The notes beneath the pieces were generated by a model. The model searched no databases, was not told the DNA's origin, and was given only the letters and a program-made list of their open reading frames with translations. A program made the translations under genes and the position numbers. Below, piece after piece: positions 54,366 through 62,024 of a stretch of 64,000 bases of DNA. The stretch lies in NCBI GenBank assembly GCA_023382535.1, contig JAHDWA010000030.1:1-64000 (forward strand), in the 5' to 3' direction. The first letter of the stretch is position 1. Each line of letters begins with the position of its first letter. The stretch is from Anaerolineae bacterium. Lineage in GTDB: Bacteria > Chloroflexota > Anaerolineae > 4572-78 > J111.

Positions 54366-56695
54366 TGCCCACCAGAATGCGAACGACCACTTTAATTATT
54401 GAAACACCTATTTCCTATGAGGGGTTGGCCCAGAATTTCCGGCTTATTCGGTATGCCGTGCCGGAACGATTCAATTTTATCAACGATAAAAACAAATTCA
54501 AGCGTCTGCATGTGCAGCTACGAGAACAACTCAAATATCCCTACCGCTTTTTCACGCACGATAAGATCAACGGTCCATTGGCCGTTTATGTCCTGTATGA
54601 ACCCCAGGCAGCCATTACCCCACTTAAACTAAATTTTGTCAGCGGCGACGATGAACTGGCCTGGTGTGAGACACAATTTGAACAACTGCCACTACATCTC
54701 ATTATGAAATTGTTACAAGCCAACTACTTCAAGGCTCGAAAAACATCTGAGTTTATTAGTGAAAGCAAATATTATATTCAGGCCAAGCTTATACGTGGTA
54801 AGGTCGTCTGTCTGGAAATTGAAATTAAAGGTGACTCCCGTAATAAGGACGACCATTTGTCTGGTGCACAGGAATACAAGGTAATTGGTCACGCAACCCG
54901 GTTTGGGAAACGAAACAAAAGTAAGATCACCGAGAGTTACAAACGACTTTACGATTATTTCCAGCAGCGTTCGCCGAAAGAAGGACAATCATTTTTTACC
55001 CGCATTCCGCCTAATAAGATCGACGATTTTGAAGGTGACATTTACAGTCTGTACACTGACCCCGATGAACGAGCCACTCTGGACTACCATTCTCAACTCC
55101 GGCCTGAACGCACTCGTGGTAAAATTCTGTATGATTTCATTGATAATTTCACTCTATACCTGGCAGGATATGGCATTATAGCCAGACAGAAAAACAGGGA
55201 ATTTACAGAGCATAAACCAAAAGGGAATAACGCCGATTTGCCACTTGAAAAATTGGAACCCGTAAAGCTGGTTTGTATTCGTCAAAATCCAAACACGGTT
55301 CCGATTCGGGACTACCAGAATTTGTTGCAAGGTGCTTATCCGTACCTCAGCCTTGCTATGATTGACGAGTTAAAGGCTGATGAACGGTCGCCTCTCCTTA
55401 TTTTGCAGGACTATAACAAAGAAGATTTTCAGGTTGGAGGCATCTTAGCCGAGAAACAAGACCCACGTTCGGCTGTTTATAATACCTGTTCCGATGCACC
55501 GAAGCAGACAATCAATGTCAATCCCAATGAAGCGGCAGATTTTTCTGAGGTTTCAGCCTACTTGAACTACCCGCTCATTTCGCTGAAAAAAGATATTGAA
55601 CAGGGTCAAGGTAAACGTTTTGACCTACGTTTTGCCGTGTGCCTGAACCAGCTTTACCTGAAAGACTTAATCTTCAACCAGCGAAATGTAATTGGACGGT
55701 TACCTTGTTTGGATACAGTAGAAGCTCCCCTGCTTCAATATGCATTTATTCGTAAGCAGACCTACGAAGGCAATTCTCAACATGTGATGATCTACTTTAG
55801 AGATAACACCTTACAATTTGTTGACTTGGGAAATCCAACTGGTAAGCAGCTTTTGTACGAACTGGCAGAAGCATTTGGAATTGATTGGGATGATGTTATC
55901 GAAAAGTTTATGCGAAAGTACTTCAAGAAAAAGGATAGTGATATCAAGCGCTATGATTTCATCATTGGGCCAGGGCAGGTGATTGAAATTGAGGATATTC
56001 AAGAACGGGTTCTATATGAATATGACGAAATTATACGGCGCAAGCATGATCTGGATACACCTTGCCCTATTGAGGCCCTCAAATTAGCCCATCGGTATAA
56101 TGACCTTAGAGGATCAACTAGATTGTCCCTAGAAAAACTGCTTGGTTTGGCTGAGTTTACCACACGAAAAGCGCAGCAATCGCAAGCCTTTTTGGAACAG
56201 CTAAGAGCCTATGATGACTTTCTTGATGAGTTGGCTAGACATCGAGTTGAAATTTCCTTCAATGAGCTTACTTCTGAGGCGAACATGCCTACAATTGCGC
56301 AGATTTTCGACATCAAACCGGACAATAAGGGAAAGTACAATCGCGGTAAATTTAAGGGGTTATACCAGACTCTGGGGATGTTTCTGAGCGACAAGGGCGG
56401 AGATGTGCAGCAGTACAGCCGTATCTGGTATGATAATGAGAATTGCTTTATGGTTGGTAGCCCTGAAGGGTTGAAAGATAAGCAGCCACGCGCTCATCTA
56501 ATCCGTAAGTTTGACGTTTATATGGGCCAGGATTTGTTCGATATCCAGATATTTATGCCTACGATGGAAGTGAAATTTGTGCGTCATGAGCAATACACGG
56601 TCTACCCATATTTCTTCCACTTGATTGACTTATACGTAGAGACGAAATTGAACTTCACTTCCGATGCCGGAGAGGCTTCACTTTACCTAGTCTAA
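54362..56695 (+). CDS. Possible divergent MID-PIWI (pPIWI-RE/Argonaute-like) protein
   Basis: A 777-residue protein I cannot place with certainty. Residues about 300-395 resemble a MID domain: VKLVCIRQ, LLILQDYNKEDF and a KQTINVNPNE strand. Residues 400-777 have the alternating strand/helix order and length of a PIWI domain (RFDLRFAVCLNQLYLKDLIF, HVMIYFRDN, then FMVGS and VKFVRHEQYTVYPYFF near the end). The DEDX catalytic tetrad is not evident, so it would be an inactive guide- or nucleic-acid-binding subunit, with cutting left to the coupled helicase-nuclease. pPIWI-RE systems pair a PIWI protein with a helicase and a nuclease. ATG 54362 overlaps the previous stop; ATG 54365 is an alternative. 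Confidence 0.4.
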   Translation: MMPTRMRTTTLIIETPISYEGLAQNFRLIRYAVPERFNFINDKNKFKRLHVQLREQLKYPYRFFTHDKINGPLAVYVLYEPQAAITPLKLNFVSGDDELAWCETQFEQLPLHLIMKLLQANYFKARKTSEFISESKYYIQAKLIRGKVVCLEIEIKGDSRNKDDHLSGAQEYKVIGHATRFGKRNKSKITESYKRLYDYFQQRSPKEGQSFFTRIPPNKIDDFEGDIYSLYTDPDERATLDYHSQLRPERTRGKILYDFIDNFTLYLAGYGIIARQKNREFTEHKPKGNNADLPLEKLEPVKLVCIRQNPNTVPIRDYQNLLQGAYPYLSLAMIDELKADERSPLLILQDYNKEDFQVGGILAEKQDPRSAVYNTCSDAPKQTINVNPNEAADFSEVSAYLNYPLISLKKDIEQGQGKRFDLRFAVCLNQLYLKDLIFNQRNVIGRLPCLDTVEAPLLQYAFIRKQTYEGNSQHVMIYFRDNTLQFVDLGNPTGKQLLYELAEAFGIDWDDVIEKFMRKYFKKKDSDIKRYDFIIGPGQVIEIEDIQERVLYEYDEIIRRKHDLDTPCPIEALKLAHRYNDLRGSTRLSLEKLLGLAEFTTRKAQQSQAFLEQLRAYDDFLDELARHRVEISFNELTSEANMPTIAQIFDIKPDNKGKYNRGKFKGLYQTLGMFLSDKGGDVQQYSRIWYDNENCFMVGSPEGLKDKQPRAHLIRKFDVYMGQDLFDIQIFMPTMEVKFVRHEQYTVYPYFFHLIDLYVETKLNFTSDAGEASLYLV

Positions 56696-56719
56696 CGCTC
56701 AAACCCGGATTGCTGTTAG

Positions 56720-56929
56720 GTGCGTGAGGCGTTGTCCGAGACCCTGGCCGTTAAGTCTTTGCCTGAACTCCTGAGCCACGCGGTGGAAGCGCGATGGCTA
56801 GAGTTGGTGGCCATGCGGCCCAATTGTAGCAATGACCCGGCGCACGAAGCAGAGTGGCTGCGTGGCCTGGATGACCTTTCGCCCGGAACGTATGAGGTGC
56901 TCACTGTGGCCGTAATATTTCCTGAATAA
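56720..56929 (+). CDS. Small protein, 69 residues
   Basis: A GTG-initiated frame between the PIWI-like gene and mcrB, with a stop in frame directly before it. The product is helical and acidic (Leu/Glu/Ala-rich), with ARWLELVAMRP in the middle. It is 24 bases after the previous gene and 18 before mcrB, and a plausible ribosome site is weak. Higher G+C than the flanking genes suggests it could be a remnant of another gene, or a small accessory protein of McrBC. Function unknown. Confidence 0.4.
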   Translation: MREALSETLAVKSLPELLSHAVEARWLELVAMRPNCSNDPAHEAEWLRGLDDLSPGTYEVLTVAVIFPE

Positions 56930-56947
56930 CTGAGAAGGAACGTGAGA

Positions 56948-59404
56948 ATGAATCCTGATTTTGCATTTCGCAATCGAAAAGCTCTGGAAGTCGATAATCT
57001 ACTCAGACGGCATTTTGCTAAAGAAAACATATCACTGGAAGAAATTGGACGACAAGTTTATAAGCTCAGTGACGGACGACAATTAGCCTTTTATTATGCA
57101 ACAGGTAATCCCTGGTTTTCTCCGTATGCCGAACAAATCAATCAAGAGTTTGCCCCGACTGATCTTATTGTTTTTGCCTACACTGATGAAGAAGAGGCTA
57201 AGCTGTGGCTGTTTGGGGTGCCAGTAGAAGCTTTGCGAACTTATGTTCGACAGGTGGGACTGGAGCCATCTCTTGACCAGGGGAAAAAGTACAGTTTGAA
57301 TCTGATTTCTGAAAATGGCCGATTTCGTTTTCGGCAGATCACGCTGCCGCTAGAGCAATATCAAATTGCCTCCGAGTTAACTCGATTAACCCGGGCCTTG
57401 GTTGGACTGGCTGATGCACCCGATAATTTACTCACTTCTACGGGACTGGAGTCCTATAAACTCAAACGCTTGCTGCGCTGGCGTATAGAAGGGGATGAGG
57501 AACAAGGAGAGCAGTTCAACTTTGCCGACGTGCGCCGGCGTTTAAAGGCTATCCAGCCTCTGCTACAACTGTTTGTGGAAACACCTGACGAATTTACAGC
57601 CGCCAACTGGCAGACTGTGCTGGATACAATGTATCTTGCTTCACCCCAGAAACCTCACATCCTCGCCAACAACAGCTTGGACGATATTCGTCAGGCCCTG
57701 CTGGCTCTTTTTAAAAGTGAACAGAGTCTGAATAAACGATTAGAGCAGGTTCAGCTCAGTAATGTCGGTCCGGCGATCAAGGCAGAGTTACTGACCTGGT
57801 TTGAGCCTGAGTCATATCCATTAAACAGCCGGGCGGCCCAAGCTGGGCTCAGATATTTTGGGTTTGAGCCAGGCCCAGATTATGAGAGCTTTGTATCCGC
57901 CTTTGCCAATTTTCGTAGGATTTACGAACAGGCTATAGGTCATCTTCAATCAGATCTGCCTCTAAACCTGGAAATCGACCAGTTTCTGAACCAGGTCTAC
58001 CATTTGGATTTGAACGGGGGCGGTAAGCGGGTTGATCCGCAGGTAGCCAAGGAAGCTTACTGGCGGATTACTCTGCCGGCTCAGGGAGATAGGCCGGTAT
58101 GGCAAACGTGTCTGGAGAAAGGGCTGGCCGTGATTGGTTTCAGGCACGAGGACGATACAGACCCGCAGATAAAAATGTTTGCCTCGATTAAACCTGGCGA
58201 TTGGGTCGTAGCTTTCCTGCGCGAGAAACGGATTGGTGGTATCGGGCGCGTTGTAGCCCCTTACGACCCAACCACAGTAGAGAATATATCCCTAGAACAG
58301 GATTATTGGAACGGGGATTTCCGCCGGCGTATAAAGGTTGAATGGTATCCCCAAGAGATATCCGTTGATAATCTGCCGCCACAGACCCAAAATCGTTTTG
58401 GTCAACGCACCATCGTCACCCTTTCACCTGCCCAATTTGCAGACGTAAAGCAGTTCTACGATGACGTAATTACTCAAGATGGAAAAGACGGGGATGATCA
58501 GATCGAGCCACAAGTTGCCTATACCGTCGAAGATTTTGTTCGCAATACTTATCAAGCGGATGACCGCTGGTACCTGGAAGTAACTGAACTCCTGCGAGAT
58601 AAAGGACAGATTATCCTGTATGGCCCGCCTGGTACGGGCAAAACATTTATGGCTCGAGAATTGGCGAAAGCTCTGGTCGGCACCAGTGAGCCTGGTCCGG
58701 AGCGATATAAGCTAATTCAGTTTCATCCGGCTTATAGTTATGAGGAATTTATCGAAGGCATCCGACCCGAAAGTCGAACGGTAGATGAGGGAGAGGTCAA
58801 GCGGCGTATCGTTGATTATCCGGTGCGTAGAGGTGTATTTAAGGAGTTTTGCCAGAATGCCGAAAAGCAGAATGGCCCCTGTGTGTTTGTGATTGACGAG
58901 ATTAATCGGGGTAATATTGCCAGCATCTTTGGCGAATTGATGTATGCCCTGGAGTATCGGGATCAATCGGCGCCGGTCGTTCTGCCCTATTCCGGTGATC
59001 CTTTTACCATTCCTAAGAATGTTCGCATCATCGGTACGATGAATACCGCCGATCGCTCAATCTCGCTCATGGATTTTGCTTTGCGCCGGCGTTTTCACTT
59101 TATCCGCTGTCCGGCCGATCCAAATATTTTGGCTCGCTGGTTTGAAAATATACAGCCTGCAGTGCCCTATCTACTTCTGCTGTACCGGAAGCTGCTTGAT
59201 GAAATAGAGGAGCCGGATTATCAAATCGGCGTGAGCTATTTCATGGACAAAGCCCTGACAGAGGAACGGCTAGGACGGGTCTGGCGGCGCAGTATCGAGC
59301 CTTACCTGGAAACGTACTTCATTGACGAACCCGATCGCTGCAATCCATTACGTTGGGACAGCCCGGAATTAACGGCTTTACGTCAAAAGAAATCCGGAAA
59401 CTAA
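56948..59404 (+). CDS. mcrB: McrB-like AAA+ GTPase with EVE-like domain
   Basis: An 818-residue McrB-type motor of type IV restriction. Residues 1-140 are an unassigned strand-rich domain and 150-340 are helical. Residues about 370-495 read as an EVE/PUA-like modified-base reader (WRITLPA, GLAVIGFRHE, GDWVVAFLREKRIGGIGRVV). The AAA+ part has GPPGTGKT at about 559-566, VFVIDEINRG near 647 and the McrB signature MNTADRS near 698. McrB binds the modified site and, with GTP, drives McrC to cut. ATG 56948 follows AGAAGGAA; GTG 56942 also fits. The stop is immediately followed by the mcrC start. Canonical McrB has a different N-terminal reader, so the target base may differ from 5-methylcytosine. 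Confidence 0.88.
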   Translation: MNPDFAFRNRKALEVDNLLRRHFAKENISLEEIGRQVYKLSDGRQLAFYYATGNPWFSPYAEQINQEFAPTDLIVFAYTDEEEAKLWLFGVPVEALRTYVRQVGLEPSLDQGKKYSLNLISENGRFRFRQITLPLEQYQIASELTRLTRALVGLADAPDNLLTSTGLESYKLKRLLRWRIEGDEEQGEQFNFADVRRRLKAIQPLLQLFVETPDEFTAANWQTVLDTMYLASPQKPHILANNSLDDIRQALLALFKSEQSLNKRLEQVQLSNVGPAIKAELLTWFEPESYPLNSRAAQAGLRYFGFEPGPDYESFVSAFANFRRIYEQAIGHLQSDLPLNLEIDQFLNQVYHLDLNGGGKRVDPQVAKEAYWRITLPAQGDRPVWQTCLEKGLAVIGFRHEDDTDPQIKMFASIKPGDWVVAFLREKRIGGIGRVVAPYDPTTVENISLEQDYWNGDFRRRIKVEWYPQEISVDNLPPQTQNRFGQRTIVTLSPAQFADVKQFYDDVITQDGKDGDDQIEPQVAYTVEDFVRNTYQADDRWYLEVTELLRDKGQIILYGPPGTGKTFMARELAKALVGTSEPGPERYKLIQFHPAYSYEEFIEGIRPESRTVDEGEVKRRIVDYPVRRGVFKEFCQNAEKQNGPCVFVIDEINRGNIASIFGELMYALEYRDQSAPVVLPYSGDPFTIPKNVRIIGTMNTADRSISLMDFALRRRFHFIRCPADPNILARWFENIQPAVPYLLLLYRKLLDEIEEPDYQIGVSYFMDKALTEERLGRVWRRSIEPYLETYFIDEPDRCNPLRWDSPELTALRQKKSGN

Positions 59405-60613
59405 ATGTTGGACATCAACCTGATCGAGTATAGCCGCTGTACCAGTCCAGTGCCTCTTCCCTATGAAGTGGCTCAGACTATCAGTACCCGGCTGCATAAA
59501 TACCTGGATATTAGCCCAGCCTGGCACGCTCCCAATGCTTATTGGTTAACGGCCAAGCAGTATGTGGGTGATATTGTGGTTGCTGATGTCCATATTCGGA
59601 TCCAGTCCAACAAGGCCTCCATGGTCAATTTATTCTGGATGTTAACGTATGCCTATGATCTGCCGGAATTCCGGAGTGAGGTGACCAATTATCAAACACA
59701 GAACAGTCTGCTGGAGTTTTTGGTCGCTATCTTTGCCAGACAGGTCGAACGACTGGTGCGTCAAGGTATCGTTAGAAATTATCAAAATCGCCAGGCCAAC
59801 CAGACCCGTATTCGTGGCCGGTTATTAATTGCTCAACAACTACGCGATAACCTGATTCATCCAGAACGCTTTGCCGTCCGCTGGGCCGAGCACACGCCGG
59901 ATGTGTCGGAAAACCAACTGCTCAAGTATATTGTGCTCCGTCTGGCCTCGGTTCGCTATTCCGACCAGCATCAGCTAAATCACAAATTGCGTAAACTTTA
60001 TGCCGCTTTTGACCAGGTCACTTACCGTACTATCAGCCAGCAGGATTTTGACGGGGTCAGCTACAATCAACTAAATCAACGTTATCGCGGTCCCCTGGCC
60101 CTCGCCCGGCTGTTATGGCAGCATCTGGGCCTGCGTAATGAGGCTGGCCAGGTTCTGTTTTCAACCTATCTGTTTGACCTGAATGACTTATTTGAGCGGT
60201 TTATCGCCGCTTATCTCAACGAGATGCTGCCCCAGTTGAACCTCAGCGCGAAAGCCCAACACCGCATCATGCTGGATCAGCACCACCTCGAGCGGGCCGC
60301 CGTTGACGTGGTCTTAATGCGAGATCGAAGGCCGGTACTGGCTCTGGATACCAAGTACAAGACTTACCAGGATGGTCCGGCTCGTCACGACCTCAATCAG
60401 ATGTTTGTTTACTGCCATACTCTGGGGTTAAACCGGGGGATATTGCTTTACCCGAGCCATGACAAGATCTTGAAAGATCGGCGAGTGATGGCTAAGGCTA
60501 CATTGGATATACTTAGTATCCCGTTGGGCGGAGGCTTGACGCAATTTCGGACTAATCTGCAAAGCCTGGCCGATGAACTCCAGGCTATCGTAACCAGTGA
60601 AGAGGCGAGTTAA
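59405..60613 (+). CDS. mcrC: McrC nuclease subunit
   Basis: A 402-residue McrC protein, the nuclease partner of McrB. The N-terminal 130 residues form the McrB-contact domain. The C-terminal PD-(D/E)XK site is VDVVLMRDRRPVLALDTKYK at about 300-319, with the first Asp and the Asp-Thr-Lys triad as metal and catalytic residues. The start codon directly follows the mcrB stop, so translation is coupled. McrBC complexes cut DNA carrying modified bases, and here the chain is complete and looks active. It ends the long + strand run; the next genes are on the other strand. Confidence 0.92.
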   Translation: MLDINLIEYSRCTSPVPLPYEVAQTISTRLHKYLDISPAWHAPNAYWLTAKQYVGDIVVADVHIRIQSNKASMVNLFWMLTYAYDLPEFRSEVTNYQTQNSLLEFLVAIFARQVERLVRQGIVRNYQNRQANQTRIRGRLLIAQQLRDNLIHPERFAVRWAEHTPDVSENQLLKYIVLRLASVRYSDQHQLNHKLRKLYAAFDQVTYRTISQQDFDGVSYNQLNQRYRGPLALARLLWQHLGLRNEAGQVLFSTYLFDLNDLFERFIAAYLNEMLPQLNLSAKAQHRIMLDQHHLERAAVDVVLMRDRRPVLALDTKYKTYQDGPARHDLNQMFVYCHTLGLNRGILLYPSHDKILKDRRVMAKATLDILSIPLGGGLTQFRTNLQSLADELQAIVTSEEAS

Positions 60614-60745
60614 TGTCCACAACCAGCCTCATACTACCTCTGCGGCCTCATTTACACTACCTTCATCCAAATCATTTGCCGTACGTGGAGTAACCAGCGC
60701 GTATTCAACGCGATATGTGTGCTGATTTTGGAGCTAAGATTTCTG

Positions 60746-60763
60746 CTGTAGTGGCTGCTACAG
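60746..60763. terminator. Small inverted repeat between convergent genes
   Basis: CTGTAG, a six-base loop and CTACAG lie between mcrC and the minus-strand nuclease gene. The six-pair stem could help end both transcripts, but there is no T run on either side, so support is weak. Confidence 0.25.
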
Positions 60764-60771
60764 AATGTGGT

Positions 60772-61974
60772 TTACTTCCACCGTGCTGTACTAGCTATCT
60801 TTTCCCTGCGGAACTCATCTCTCAAAAAGCAGTAATCCATTAGCTTACTGATAAAACTCTGGATCTCTGGCTGCTCCCAACTCAATTCTGCGGTCAAATC
60901 AAAGCTACCCAGGTGAATTCTCTGATCATTAACCAATTCTGGGGCATTTCTTTTGATAAAATCCAAAACCTCTCGAGTTTTTACCCGCCCCTTGTTTAGG
61001 GTCAAAATACCATCATGCCAAAGCTCGAATGTATTGTCCCTCACCGCCAGATATTTATCCAATTTGATTTCCAACGTATGATGACTTTGCTCGTGATCAT
61101 CAATTGCCACCATTAAATATGTGCCACCCCCATTTCGCGAGAACTGCTCATATATGGCAAAGCTAATGATCTGATGATTACCGTTTCTATCTACGACTAT
61201 AAAATAGCGATAGTATTCATCAAAGCCATATCCCGAAGCATTACCATAATGGAAAAATCGTATGCCCCCATCTTTAACAAACTTGGCTGCGTTAAGCGGA
61301 AGTTGCCCTTGAAATAATTCGGAATCATCCATAAAAAGATCAATTAGCCGAATAATAGCCGGACACAGATGATTCCTTGTGTTGAAGTATATGTATGCCC
61401 TTTTGCCGTCCTGCTTCTTTAGTTTAAAGCGGGAAATCGTGCGCTGGTCGAATAATTGGGGGTATGGAACTCTGTCCCAGATATGGGGAGTAATCTCTTT
61501 AAAGATGAATCCTTGACCTTGAACAAGCTGCTGGTATTCAGGCAGAACAGCTAACTCTTTGTAATTCTGTTCGTGTTCGTCCCAACTGCAAACAACAAGC
61601 TTTCTCCCATTTGTGACCGCAACCACTTTGGATTTAATATGCGTATTGTAACGATATACCTGTTCAAAAACATCAGACGTAAGCTCACGAGTAGGCTCTT
61701 TACATTCAATCAGTAAAACAGCCTTATTTTGACAATACACAATTACGTCAGCCCTCCCCTTGGCCCCTTTCTTGAAATGAGAAAGAGGAACTTCAACTTC
61801 GATGACTTCCAAAGGAACAGATTTCTCGTTACGTAAAAAATTTACCAACCGCTGACGAACTTTTTCCTCTGCAGTAACCTTGATCAATTTTTTCCGGCCA
61901 CTGCATAAGAAACAATCTTGACCATTTCTCAGATACCTTTCAGGTAGGGTGTAATTTGATAGGTTAATTTCCAT
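60772..61974 (-). CDS. Solitary HsdR-N-type nuclease protein
   Basis: A 400-residue protein whose residues about 25-150 match the HSDR_N_2 nuclease domain of type I restriction R subunits: EEKVRQRLVNFL is the lead helix, GRADVIVYC gives the metal Asp and VLLIECKEP gives Glu-Cys-Lys. A CFLCSGRKK pair of cysteines near residue 25 may bind metal. The remaining 250 residues are unassigned; no helicase motor or specificity subunit is present. It lies 50 bases downstream of brxL on the same strand and may be a BREX accessory or an independent defence nuclease. ATG 61974 is chosen; a TTG at 61992 is an alternative. Confidence 0.7.
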   Translation of the reverse strand: MEINLSNYTLPERYLRNGQDCFLCSGRKKLIKVTAEEKVRQRLVNFLRNEKSVPLEVIEVEVPLSHFKKGAKGRADVIVYCQNKAVLLIECKEPTRELTSDVFEQVYRYNTHIKSKVVAVTNGRKLVVCSWDEHEQNYKELAVLPEYQQLVQGQGFIFKEITPHIWDRVPYPQLFDQRTISRFKLKKQDGKRAYIYFNTRNHLCPAIIRLIDLFMDDSELFQGQLPLNAAKFVKDGGIRFFHYGNASGYGFDEYYRYFIVVDRNGNHQIISFAIYEQFSRNGGGTYLMVAIDDHEQSHHTLEIKLDKYLAVRDNTFELWHDGILTLNKGRVKTREVLDFIKRNAPELVNDQRIHLGSFDLTAELSWEQPEIQSFISKLMDYCFLRDEFRREKIASTARWK

Positions 61975-62024
61975 TGTCTGATGTGCTTTCAATAAATGCC
62001 AGCCGGTTATGGCAATAATTCCAC

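Noticed and set aside
54362..56695. Catalytically active Argonaute
   Set aside because: I could not find a credible DEDX tetrad; only an inactive PIWI-like protein is proposed, with low confidence.
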